64,000 bases of DNA. Source: Anadara kagoshimensis. Its lineage: Eukaryota > Mollusca > Bivalvia > Arcoida > Arcidae. The notes beneath the pieces are model-generated. The model did not search any database. It had not been told where the DNA came from and saw nothing but the letters and a program-made list of their open reading frames with translations. The position numbers were made by a program, and so were the translations under genes. Below are positions 34,257-45,605 of this stretch, piece after piece. How positions within the stretch are numbered: the first letter of the stretch is position 1; each line of letters begins with the position of its first letter. The stretch covers positions 19,434,928-19,498,927 of the forward strand of contig CM037865.1 of assembly GCA_021292105.1 (NCBI GenBank). The letters run 5' to 3'.

Positions 34257-34599
34257 ATAGTACAAGTGAGATGGGTTGGACCGAAAAAAATTACTCATGT
34301 AGACCAGTGAAACTAATTCTACCATTTAAATCCAGTACTGGTCTTCATTTTTATCTTTGGTCATTGCTTATTATTTTTATTTACCATTTATTTCTACGAT
34401 TTTATAAGAAAATCAGAAGAGTACGTTGATTTCTCCAGCCATGATAAATACATTGTGCGCACCATATCGTATGATAGGTACAAAATCGACTCTGAGAGAA
34501 AAATAAAAAGTTTAATTCCTTCAACTGTTTTGTGTTCTTTTGTTATTTTTGTTTATTTTTTTCAATCAAACAATAGTTTGTACATTTAAGAAATAAGCT

Positions 34600-34725
34600 G
34601 GAAGTTACTACATATAGCTACGAAAAACGTCACTGCATATAACGTGTCTTTACTACACATAACGGAAATTTTTACTACATATAGCGTAGGCACTACAAAT
34701 AGGGGCTCTACTATGCCCTAAACCC
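34600..34725. repeat. Cluster of ACTACATATAGC-type motifs
   Basis: ACTACATATAGC, CTGCATATAACG, ACTACACATAACG, ACTACATATAGCG and ACTACAAATAGG follow each other at 20-25 bp spacing, within the piggyBac-like element. They resemble, but differ from, the ACAAATGTAGTAA motifs near 48000. Confidence 0.55.
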
Positions 34726-35384
34726 ATGTTAAAAACGATATCCATTTTTTTCAAACTCTGAGATGCCAAATTTTGTTCATAATATAGCCCTGACATTTTG
34801 TCTTAAACACCTTGCATTAGCAGTCATAATAGTTAATGGGATGTAACTATCGTTATTTTTACTGAATAATAAATTTTCATGTTTTGTCGGATAAAGGGAT
34901 AGCGGTAGTTTTCTGTGAAATAATACACTATAAACGGAATTACATTTAACAATGTATTTTGTTTTTATTTGATTTTTCTTCATGGTCTTTATCATGACCT
35001 GCTTTTTAGTTGCAACCCTTGTTTTTAACAGACTTTAAACTGACTTATTCACATTTTAAATTTCACCCAGGATGTTAAAGATGAAAAAAATTCAAGTGGA
35101 GATGCATATCTCGGCAGCATGTGCATTGATTCTTGTTCTTCTTTGAATGGCACGGGATCTCTATTCGATTCTAAAAGGAATGCTCGACATCATACACTCT
35201 CAATTTCTCTCTAAAATGCGGAGATACAAATGACGTCATATAAATAGATATATGACGTTATTGACATAAAATGTGACGTCGACTACTCTTGCCTATAATA
35301 TTATTTTATCTATTTCATTAATTTTGAACCACAAAAAACATTTTTAGTCAAGATTTTACTGTTTTAATATCATCGGCCCAATAT

Positions 35385-35515
35385 CGGCCCACTGGCACTG
35401 AAAGAATAACAAAATCGGCCCACTGGCACTGAAAGAATAACAAAATCGGCCCAATCGGCCCGCTCTCACTGAACGTACATGACAATCGGCCCAAATCGGC
35501 CCGCTGGCACTCTAA
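35385..35515. repeat. Subterminal tandem repeats of the piggyBac-like element
   Basis: CACTGGCACTGAAAGAATAA then CAAAATCGGCC occurs twice in tandem, followed by two more diverged units ending in the terminal GCTGGCACTC. Confidence 0.75.
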
Positions 35516-35774
35516 GGGTTAAAGTAAAGAGTTTTTAATTTTTTTTCCGTTTATTTCGTTTTCACGAACTCGCCCGATTGTCATCGTAAAAAGAAATGTC
35601 AGAAGGTACTTTCCAGAATCTATATTTGTGACTGTGGTGTATTCATACACGGTGATTTGCCGTAACAAGTAAATGACGTATTTACACGATGACGTCAATT
35701 ATTATCTATAAGACTATAACATACAATTGTTCACCATGTGTTATAGAAGGAGAAACAATGCCAATTGTAAATAT

Positions 35775-36265
35775 TCAATTATAAACCTGCTGGAATATCT
35801 ATCACTGGGGCTTACTATGCTGATTTAATGAAGCAGCAGAAAGCTGCTTTTAAATTGAAAAGGAGTGGAAAGTTGAGCCGAGGGGTATTGTTTCTTCACG
35901 ACAAATGCTCCTGTGCACAAGTCAAGGATTGCACAAGCAGCGATTCGTGAATGCAAGTTCGAACAACTTAATCACCCACCCTTCAGTCCCGATTTGGAAC
36001 CCAGTGATTATTTCCTATTTAGAAATTTGAAATCCCATTTACGGGAAATCAGAGTTCCTGATGAAAATTGACTTAAGACTGCTACATAGGCATGGTTTCA
36101 GGACCAAACCGAAGACATCTATTTCAAAGGTATAGACAGTCTGAAGGAAAAGTGGGCTAGGTACATTGGGGTAAATGGGGACTATATTGAAAAATAATAA
36201 TAAAATGTATGGTTTATTGCGGCAATGTATACCCCGTTCTATGAACTTTTTGACCTCCCCTCGTA
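35775..36265 (+). mobile_element. Mariner element, 3' portion
   Basis: Starts at the same transposase point (TTATAAACCTGCTGG) at which the 5' portion at 3860-4690 ends. It runs to a right terminus (36236-36265) that is the near-complement of the left terminus at 3860-3889. It therefore belongs to the same mariner family but lacks the 5' half. Confidence 0.85.
35779..36197 (+). pseudogene. Mariner transposase pseudogene, C-terminal part
   Basis: The frame gives GAYYADLMKQQ, then LSRGVLFLHDK (second catalytic aspartate). A frameshift follows, and a new frame gives HPPFSPDLEPSDYFLFRNLK (third aspartate, the SPDLxPSDYFLF motif), then WARYIGVNGDYIEK and a stop. At least one frameshift and two stops (near 36070 and 36085) break it. 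Confidence 0.85.
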
Positions 36266-37555
36266 TATATATATATAAAAGCAGCAATGTTCACTTTTAT
36301 TATTAAAACCGTAACTAACCATATCAAATGATTTGCCACAATTGTAAAATAGAGTTACTTTTGGACCATGAAGCGACCTTAGTGCATATGTTAACGTGTT
36401 TTTATTCTTTCTTTCTTTTTTTTTTAAAAAAACCCTCCGGTTAAGGTATAAAGTTCCAGCACAAGTTAAATAAGACCATTTGGAGGTACGTAAAGTTTGT
36501 TCGGATCACATACTTGAAAAGAATAACTGTTTTTTCGAGACTTTTGAGTTATTATTCGCTTATTTCTTTGCTTGTTATTCAGATGTGGACAAGTCGCGAA
36601 TAACGGTTCTTAATTTTTTTACAATCGGTATATATACTATCAACTTTTGAATGATGGACAGTGAGACAGATCCTAACCACTTGTATTGATGGTTTGCTTG
36701 TCGCTCAGATTTGGGCAAGTCGCGAATCCATTAATATATTGTTAACAATATTCAAATTCAACAACGGTATATAGCGATTTTAATTAATAAATGAATTTTT
36801 AATAAAATTTTAATGTGGATATTCTTAAGTATGTATGAAGTATAAATTAAGAAGGACCCTGTGACTTTAGCCACTCCCTTCTTATACTTCCTACACCCCA
36901 CTTCGAATTCAATTCATTTCACTCAACACCACCGGAGGTGGTAATCGAGGTAACATAATTATTTACACGCATTTGCGGCATTACATATATAGTCTATAAT
37001 CATATACAATGAACAATTAAACAAAATTATTACAAAATATATACCTGAAGAGATATCAATAAAAACCACAAAGCAAAGCTTTCTTGAATAATACACAGAA
37101 CATGTAAACCTGTCTGCCAAGACATGGCGCATCGGTTTTCAACTACTCTATTGCAAGACCCGGCCCCGTGACTTTCATTTCTAAATGCAGACTGTTTGGT
37201 GAAAAAACAGCCACTTCACCCGTGACTACGAACAAGAAATTGTTATACAGTATAATGTCAAGCTACTTTTGTAAGGCATCAGAAACCAATATAATCAAGA
37301 AAGCAGCAGTGCATCTATCTTTAAATTTTCTGTATACTTTTACACGGATGTGTAACTTATCCTCTAGACCTTCATATAGAATGATTCAACTAATACCTGA
37401 GTAGTTTTCACAGATTCTTACAGATTAGTGTTCCTGATCTAGAAGATATAAACACTAACTGTTGTTCCCTTTAAATCAATGAGGATATTATTATGCACTT
37501 GTTCACAATAAATATTTAAATTAAAAATAATAGTGAAGTGGTAACTTAGTTCAGA
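36266..37555. other. No gene recognised
   Basis: AT-rich. Two GACAAGTCGCGAAT- or GGCAAGTCGCGAAT-containing stretches about 120 bp apart (near 36590 and 36715) form a weak duplication. A SINE scrap (CCCGTGACTTTCATTTCTAA) lies at 37160-37200. Confidence 0.5.
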
Positions 37556-38500
37556 AGGGAGATAACTGTTGCTTGCCAGATCCGAAACATGATTTGTTTT
37601 GGGAATCCCAATCGCTATTTATAGTAAAGTATTGCGCATTATACCAGTTAACATTTCAAGGGCGTACCGATTAATCAACACCAGCAGATGTAGAATGTGA
37701 TCAATCTGGTAAGTATTTTTTTAAGCTGAATTGGTTAAATTTTATGTCAATCTATATGACTAATTGAAATAAATAATAAAAATAGATACAAAAATCACAG
37801 AACTTTATAGTAATGTCGTATTGCGCAGTATACCAGTTTACATTTCAAGGGCGTGCCAGCATATATATCCAATGTAAGATCGATTTTATTCTGTTTATTC
37901 AATCTATATATAAAAATTAAAAGAAAAAACATTAACACGGTATTGAATTTTTATCCGTAAATAACCCATGAACAACATTAACAAACTTTAAAACAGCGTT
38001 TCTATCTTTGGGAGTTCACCAATTAATTCCAGACATGTGACATGATTATACAAACAATAATACTTTATATCTGTAAACCGTTGGTACTCTAGTAATCAAA
38101 TTGTTGGTATAGGCGAACAACATTGTCCTACCCAGTTATTTACATATAAGGAATTCGATCAGCTATTTATTTTGTATGCATCACGTGGTGGAATTAGTGG
38201 CGAACACTGTTGAACCCTTGCATTGGATAGTTCATCGTGTATATACATTAGGACTGTCACAAACTCCGAATGGAAGGTCAAGCTAAAAGGTCAATGTTAT
38301 TTGCTTATAACAGAATAATATTATTATTAATCCGAATCTGTTATAGGGGAAGATAATTGTTGCTTGCCAGATTCGAAATGGGAATCCCCATTGCTATTAA
38401 TAGTAACACATTGCTCAGTATACCAGTTTACATTTCAAGGGCGTGCCTATTAATCAACACCAGCAGATGTACAATGTATGATCAATTTGGTAAGTTTTTT
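37555..38500. repeat. Segment present three times (TACCAGTTTACATTTCAAGG)
   Basis: Copies near 37590-37735 and 38370-38500 share about 130 bp (ATTGCGCA or ATTGCTCA, TACCAGTTTACATTTCAAGG, ATTAATCAACACCAGCAGAT, GATCAATTTGGTAAGT). A shorter third copy is at 37811-37880. The shared block ends in a donor-like GGTAAGT, so duplicated leader exons are possible, but no continuing protein was found. Confidence 0.6.
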
Positions 38501-38614
38501 TTTCAAGCTGCATTTGTTATACTTTATTTTAATCTATATGCAAAACTTGAATTAAAATAAAAATAGAAATAACAGTCACAATTTGACACTCAGTGGCACG
38601 TAGCTATTTATCAG

Positions 38615-38720
38615 TTTAATCATGAATAAATTAATAAATGAATAATAAATTACTTAATTAATCGATTAATAAATTGATCATTTTTAAGAAGTCGGTCTCT
38701 TAAGGAGCAAACAAGACAAT
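38615..38720. repeat. Inverted repeat arm (pair with 41378-41470)
   Basis: AAGAAGTCGGTCTCTTAAGG and its AT-rich flank (ATTAATCGATTAATAAATTG) reappear inverted at 41378-41470 (CCTTAAGAGACCGACTTCTT). This could be the terminus of a 2.7-kb element; no clear target duplication was read. Confidence 0.6.
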
Positions 38721-39372
38721 AAAATTCATAAAAATATACCCTCTGGCCGATTGACTAAGATTATTGATGTTTCTCAAAATAACTTAAAACAGTATCGCTA
38801 AATTATCGCACCTAGCCTAAACACTCTGGTATTATCAAAAATACTTCAGAAGCGAGATGGCTTTTTTTTCCAGACCGGAATCCCAATCACCATAATTATA
38901 TGACATAATTGATGTAATTTACTATGGAGTACAACATATCACATTTCATTATGTACATTCAATAAAGATTTTTTTATACCCAATATCAACGGGTTTGTCT
39001 CCGATTATATGTAAACACAAATGATTGAATTTTTTACTTTGTATTTCTGCTACCAGTTTATCTGTTTTGGCATTTTGTTTCTCCAAAACTATTTCACAAA
39101 AATTTACAAAACTTAGTTGTCAGTATCATAGTAGAAGTGCATATTATTAAAATTTATTCAACCGTCATTATTCGGATATAGTAGTAACATATTAAAAAAA
39201 TTACATTTTTTCTAGTGGATAATTTAATAGGGAATTACATAATGTGCTATGACAGACTCTGTTCATAATTCATTGCAAAAAGTCTGCAAATCCACATTTT
39301 TAACCTTATAGGACATGGTTGATAAGTGGTAATGTAGATGACATCACAAATTACCCGACTATATTATAATGA

Positions 39373-39690
39373 TACTGAAAAGAAAGTAGTATTGAACACC
39401 TGTGAACATTGAACATGTGGCCAAGTGTTCAATATCACTTTCTTTGAAAAACTACAAATAGGAAATTTGTTTGATATTCTGTAAAATGAAAGCAAAAATG
39501 CTTGAGTTCTTCTTAATGATTTTATCCCCTTGTTCTTACTTTAAAAATTAAATCATCAAAATGACCAGTTAAAATATATTTTGAGTATTAACATTTGTAA
39601 GATTTTTCACAGCTATTTTTGTTAAATTTTTAAAATTAAAAAAAATCAAACCTTGATTAAAGACCCCATATTTATTGTCTTGTTTAATTA
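39373..39690 (+). repeat. Direct repeat, copy 1 (pair with 41084-41380)
   Basis: AACACCTGTGAACATTGAAC, ATGTGGCCA, GAAATTTGTTTGATATTCT, TATATTTTGAGTATTAACAT and CCTTGATTA recur in the same order at 41084-41380. Confidence 0.85.
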
Positions 39691-39779
39691 TTTTTGTAAA
39701 ATGTAGTTTTTAAAAAATAAATATTGTTTAAACTAAAATTGGTCAACTTATTCTAAAATTAAATATTTTACACAAATTA

Positions 39780-40065
39780 TACTTCTAACTATTTTAAAAT
39801 ATGAGTGTTTCGTGTGAAGAAATACAGCTGAAGAAACATAAATTTGATTTTACTATTACGATTTCCGTTCATTTACTTTTATTATTCGGACACATGTTGC
39901 AATTTCTTGTCAAGGGCACGTGCATATTGATTTTATTTATATACAAGTACATGTACTATAAGAGTTATCCCGCTTTGTTTGTGCGTTCATATCAAATGGA
40001 GTACACAATAAAATTGAACTTTCCAACAAGCTCACCAAAATTGTCAAAGTTTGATACAAAACCGA
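39780..40065 (+). repeat. Direct repeat, copy 1 (pair with 44095-44400)
   Basis: TACTTCTAACTATTTTAAAA, AATACAGCTGAAGAAACATA, TTGTCAAGGGCACGTGCATA and CGCTTTGTTTGTGCGTTCAT recur in order at 44095-44400 with small indels. An open frame of 101 codons here is not kept in the other copy. Confidence 0.85.
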
Positions 40066-41083
40066 CAGATCTAATAGGAAACCTTTTTTCATCCATCCAA
40101 AAGTGAATTTCATTCTGTACATATCGTGGTTTTTAACAAAGCATGTCAGAATTATCCTTTTTGTGCCTTCTTATACTTTAAGTGTGATGCAATCATATTC
40201 ATGATGGGCACACTTGAAAAAAAACGAATAACAATTACTTATTTGACCCTAAATTCCCTGATTTTACTTTGAATGAGGCCAAATTGGTGTATAAACTTAA
40301 TCGAATTCCAAAACTTTCTGTAATACCGGTATGTAAAGAAAAACTGAATTATTTAAAAGTAATTTTTGGTAAGGTCAGTACGGTTTAAATTCAATTTAGT
40401 TTAATGGAAACATTTTAAATGAAGGAAATAAATAATAAAAACAATGTGCACTCCATATATGGATATACAGCAGTTGTATAGTCCGTCAGCGATACTTTGC
40501 CTGAGTGTTTATCAACACTGGATTCTATATAATGTAATTAGGGATAATAATAATAAATAATAATAATAACAATAAAACACTTATTGCAAACAGCAAATAA
40601 TACAATGCTATAGCATTACAAAAATATTAAATTATGTTAAAACATGACAAATAATAAACAGAGAACAGTCAGGTGTTGAGTAGTTGTGATCTAAGTATCC
40701 AGTCTTTGGATAGGTAAATAGAGAGTTTCTTTGTCAGAGTTTTAGAGTCCGCTTTTACTTATGTTCGAAATTTATGGATAATCGGCCGCATACAGTCGTT
40801 GTCTTTTCGACTTTCTTAATATATTTCGGTAAGTAATGACAACGTATGAAACGGCTTGTAAGAAATATAAGGACAAAGTGATACTCGGTGTCAATACAGC
40901 TTAATGCACAACATGACGATTCCTCATTTCCCTTGGAATTTTAGTATAGCGACCAAATTCAACATTTAATCGAAATGTACCACTCCGTAGTTTGGTCGAA
41001 AGTCATATATTGAAATCAAATGCTAAATATTCCGCTAAACTTAATTCGTTTTAGAGACATATAGTATGACAATTTTACTGAAC

Positions 41084-41380
41084 ACAAAGTAGTAATGAAC
41101 ACCTGTGAACATTGAACATGTGGCCAGTTGTCCAATACTACTTTTTTGAAAAACTACACATTGGAAATTTGTTTGATATTCTATTAAATGAAAAAAAAAC
41201 GCTTGGGTTATTAATGATTATATCCCTATTGTCCTTACCTTACAAAATTAAATCATCAAATTGACCATTTAAAATATATTTTGAGTATTAACATTTGTAA
41301 GACTTTTCACAGCCATTTTTTGTTAATTTTTAAAACTCAAACCTTGATTAGAGACCCCAAGTTTCTTGTCTTTTTGTTCC
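41084..41380 (+). repeat. Direct repeat, copy 2 (pair with 39373-39690)
   Basis: Same order of blocks as copy 1. The next shared block (TTATTTTTGTAAAATGTAG) is displaced to 41588 by about 210 bp that contains the inverted arm at 41378-41470. Confidence 0.85.
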
Positions 41381-41470
41381 TTAAGAGACCGACTTCTTTA
41401 CATTGATTGATTGATTAATTAATTGATTAATTAGGTTAATAATTATTCATTAATTTATTTATTTAAATAT
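41378..41470. repeat. Inverted repeat arm (pair with 38615-38720)
   Basis: CCTTAAGAGACCGACTTCTT followed by GATTGATTAATTAATTGATT; the complement of the arm at 38615-38720. Confidence 0.6.
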
Positions 41471-41639
41471 TAGAGTGCACATGTTTCTTTCTGTGATATG
41501 CAAAATATTGCAATATAATAATTGTTGAGGAAACAGGTTTATATAAGAGTACACTCTTGTTCTAAGATCCTCTATATATACATGTATGTTAATTATTTTT
41601 GTAAAATGTAGTTCTTGAATCAATAAATATTGTTTAATT

Positions 41640-42299
41640 TTTTCAACTTATTCCGACCATACGCAGAAATCGAGGCCCGATCTGAAGGGTTATCTGCCCC
41701 TACATTAGAAGTCGTCCTATACTGACCATCTCAGGTGTGATATACTTTACCGTTATAAAGGTAGTTCAGTCGACCGTGACCTGTTAGATAATTCTAATTT
41801 GGGAGAGCAATAAGTGATTATAGATCAACAAAAATCCAATCGGGGTTTTATGTCTCTGGCTAAACGCAGACGTATTATAATCAGTATTTAGACACTAATG
41901 ACCTGAATGCATCTCGTAATGAAATGATGAAAAAAAAAATTAACATGCATATGTACTAGCTTATGGAATATTTGCACGAAATCATAATTTTATAAATGTT
42001 TTAAATACGTTTTGTCGGGGTCTTATATGCTTACTCCAAGTTTAAATGAAAATTAAATAAATAAATAAATAAATAAATTGATAAGATGTTTTCTCAGCAT
42101 CAACAATGCAATCTAGCAGAGATTTAAATAATAAATCTTCGTTTTTTTAAACATTTCATTTTAACTTAATTATAAATAAATAACTAAAGAAATAAATAAA
42201 TACTATGATTTTTCTTATGTTTATTTTTTATAACTAGATGATTTGATATTCATCTAATTGAACCGACAAATCCAATGCTGAATAGTTAACTGCAATATT
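41640..42299. other. No gene recognised
   Basis: AT-rich sequence with a short AAAT tract at 42050-42075. No exon or clear repeat boundary was found. Confidence 0.5.
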
Positions 42300-42390
42300 T
42301 TATTTTATTTTATTTTATTTTATTTTATTTTATTTTATTTTATTTTATTTTATTTTTTTTATTTTATTTTATTTTATTTTATTTTATTCA
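42296..42390. repeat. TTTTA pentanucleotide microsatellite
   Basis: About 90 bp of TTTTA units with one irregular TTTTTTTT interruption near 42355. Confidence 0.97.
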
Positions 42391-42837
42391 TCGACCTGAA
42401 CTGTGAAAAGAATGCAACATAAACCTGGCACTGGTAAGGACAAAGCCATGTGTAACGTTTTGGAGAGAGAGAGAAAAAAAAATATCACTCTCAAGTCACA
42501 AATATTGTTCAATAAATATGATCAATATACAATAATATTACTTTTTATTTTAACAATCGGGACATGATTGGGACATGGTCAAAATGCAATATAATATTCT
42601 GAAAGTTCACGAGAACTTAAAAAAATCTGAACATAACGTTTCTATTGAACAGTAGGGGCTCAAGCGTGACGGTTTACCTACTTGTTTCATTCATTAATTA
42701 ATTTCCCAATCAACAAAAAATCGAACCTAACCCATCACTTTACCTAGATCATGTTATTTGTGTCATGGCAGGCAATTAACATCACGACTTTCTTTAAATT
42801 AGAGGTAGTGACTGCGTGGTGTTATTATTATTATTAT

Positions 42838-43110
42838 GATTCCCCACCGCCGAAGGTGGGGAATCATATTGTTTTCGTTCTGTTTCTTCTTCTTATTATT
42901 ATTTTTTTTATTATTCTTATTATTCTTCTTCTCAAGACCATATGCTGCAGCATATCTCGGTAACGGCTTGATGGATTTAGATGAAATTTGCTACCAATAA
43001 TCTGTTGTCTGTGTAGATAATCAAGACACGTTCATTTTCGTTATCTTGAAGGTGGGTGGGTGGGTGTAAATCAATACGTAGTTAAATACCCGGGGAAACC
43101 AATTCTGAAT
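42838..43110 (+). mobile_element. Non-autonomous element starting with a GC-rich hairpin
   Basis: GATTCCCCACCGCCGAAGGT then GGGGAATC is a perfect hairpin with a four-base loop region, next to ATT and TTCTT microsatellites. A body of the type CATATCTCGGTAACGGCTTG, ATGGATTTAGATGAAATTTG follows. The end is not defined. Confidence 0.55.
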
Positions 43111-43609
43111 GGACATAAGCTGGTTACGACACCTTAATTATACAAAGCCAATGCTTTCACCTATGAGTTAATCCGATTAGTGACCGTTAAAAACTTGGCG
43201 ATTTTTAAAACCACAGCTTGTCACGTCACACGCCTGTACATAAAACCTTACACAATGAGATGAATGGTGTATACAATTTGCCTTGATAGATCAAATGGCT
43301 TGGGGGTTTTCTGTTAATCACTGACTGTGGAAGTAGAAGACTGCCCACTTTTTTAAGTTTACACCATTGAAATGTCTCCTTTTACTGACTGACACTTTCC
43401 TAATGACCGGTATGTCGGAAATGAATCTTCCGAGTAAGCCGCCACTCTGTTACTATTAACACAATGTTGTATTAGATCCAGTAGGCTAGTATTTGACCAT
43501 GATAGTCTATACATATCCATAGTATATACATACCGGTAGTCTATCATATTGGCCCTTATCCACTGACTGAAATATTGATACAAATATTGTACCACCTAAA
43601 TTTCAAATT

Positions 43610-43910
43610 AAAAGTGGAATGGATTTTTTTAAAGATACCTCAAAGATTTTTATAACTGAATTTTCATCACGATGTGAACTTTATCATGAAAACCAGACAT
43701 TTTCACTTTTCCATATCTTTAATAAGAAAAAAGCTGTTTATAAAAACAGTGCTGTGCACTTTCTAATGAGTTTCATAGGGAAATTAAGTAAAATGTCACC
43801 ATATTTTAAATCAGAAAGTGGAATGGATTTTTTTCAAGATATTTTAATCATTTTTATATTTGAATATTCGTGACAGTATGTATTTTTCACTGAGAACCAG
43901 ACATTTTCAG
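43610..43910. repeat. Tandem duplication of about 200 bp
   Basis: AAAAGTGGAATGGATTTTTTT at 43610 and GAAAGTGGAATGGATTTTTTT at 43816 each start a unit, and both units contain AACCAGACATTTTCA. Confidence 0.7.
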
Positions 43911-44094
43911 AAAATAATATTGTTATTGGTGAAATTTAAATTTAAAAATCGGGTATATCTAGTTCCCATTGTAACTTAACGGGCTGGCGATCGCACAGGT
44001 GACTTAATACCGGTGATGAGACCATCGTCTTAACGCATCAATGATTTACGGTCGGACCTCGATTTCTGTACATGCTAAAATCAAATATTTTTTT

Positions 44095-44400
44095 TAGAAA
44101 GTATACTTCTACATATTTTAAGATATGAGTGCTTTGTGTGACAAAATACAGCTGAAGGGACATAAATTTGATTTTACTATTATGATTTCCCGAAAGCGTT
44201 GAAAGTTCATTTACTTTTATTATTCGCACACATTTCAATTTTTTGTCAAGGGCACGGGCATATTGATTTTACTTATATACAAGTACTGTAAGAGTAACTC
44301 CGCTTTGTTTGTGCGTTCATATCCACAAGTAGACTAAACATTGGAAATGAAATTGTACTTTCCAACAAGCTCATCAAAAACTGTCAAAGTTTGATACAAA
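44095..44400 (+). repeat. Direct repeat, copy 2 (pair with 39780-40065)
   Basis: Same blocks as copy 1, 4.3 kb downstream, with about a 13-bp insertion (CCCGAAAGCGTTG region) and other indels. Confidence 0.85.
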
Positions 44401-44624
44401 ATTTACTAACCCCAAACATCCGTTGAATTGTTTAATATTTACAAACATTTGATTATAAATCAAAGTGGTTTTGACGAAAGAAGGCGTAAACATAGGCATA
44501 CAACAACACTTTGATAATCAGATAGTATTATATTGTGTAATTTAGACAGACAGACTGACTATAATAGCTTAACAAGTTATGTTCTTGGCATTTTTCTGAC
44601 CATTTGTATGTTTTTATTTAGCTA

Positions 44625-45605
44625 ACCTCATCACAAAGTGCTTAAATTTATTGTGACCAGTCTTTGGCTGTCGTGCGTCTTCTGTCGTCCGCCGTGCGTC
44701 AAACTTTGCTTCCTAACACTTTAGAGACCCATTTTAATGCATTATGCATCGAACTGCCTCTGAATCAGCCAATTAACAAAAGCTAGTTCAAGGGTGTATA
44801 TTGGTCATGTCGGGTCAAAAAGTAGTCTATTAGGTCAAATCATAAAAAACCTTGTTTACACTCTTGAGAGTTCTAGTCCAAACTTCACCTGACTTGCTAT
44901 GATTAACCGTCTTGACAGAATTAAGTCCTAGTTCGTATATAGTTCGTACCATGTTGGGTCAATACATAGGTCACTTGGTCAAATCACGAAAACATTAACA
45001 CCCATCAGGCCACAGTTTAGGTCCAGACTTCACCCAACTTGATCAGAATAACCTATTTGACATAAGCAAGGTCAAGTTCATTTTTGGACTATGATGGGTC
45101 AATAGGAAGGGCACTAGGCCAAATAATAGAATACCCTCAAAACCTTTGAGGCCACATTTTGTAGTATAAACTCAAAGGAAGCAAGATTTAATTGTATATA
45201 GGTCATGTTGGACCAATAAGTATTTCAATTGATCAGATCCTGGACAAACCTCGTTGTTTTAGTCCAAACTTCATTCAACTAAGTCAGAATGATCGCCTTG
45301 ACTATGCCAAATCATAGAAAAAACTTATTTATAATCTTGAGGTCACAGTTTAAAATCCAAACTGCATCAAACCGACTCAGAACGATCCCCTTGCAAAAAA
45401 GGAAGTTCTTATATGGACTAAGTTCGGTCAATAAGTACGTCACTAGATCAAATCATAGAAAAACTTTGTTAATACTCTTAAGGCCAAACATTTTGTCCAA
45501 ACTTCACCAGACTTGCTTTGAACGATCGTCTTTGCAACAGGAAGGTCAAGTTCCTTTATGGGACAAATTTAGTCGAAAAGTAGGTCACTAAGTCTACTCA
45601 ATAGG
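44625..45605 (+). repeat. Degenerate tandem repeat of about 142 bp
   Basis: Words of the form TGGGTCAATA.AGG(T)CACT.GGTCAAAT recur at about 44812, 44953, 45094, 45208, 45422 and 45569, with intervening ACTTCACC.AACTTG words. Upstream is GTCGTGCGTCTTCTGTCGTC, like the GTCCGTCGTC region at 48418, so this is another element of that general type. Confidence 0.6.

Larger units (their letters stand above)
31995..35518. mobile_element. piggyBac-like non-autonomous element
   Basis: CCCTTAGAGTGCCAGC at the left end and GCTGGCACTCTAAGGG at the right end are perfect inverted repeats. Each is directly preceded or followed by TTAA (31991-31994 and 35519-35522), the piggyBac target duplication, and CCC termini are also typical. 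The right end has tandem ATCGGCCC and CCACTGGCACTGA blocks. No transposase frame was found in the 3.5 kb, and a CACTA-like element sits inside at 33734-34256. Confidence 0.8.
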
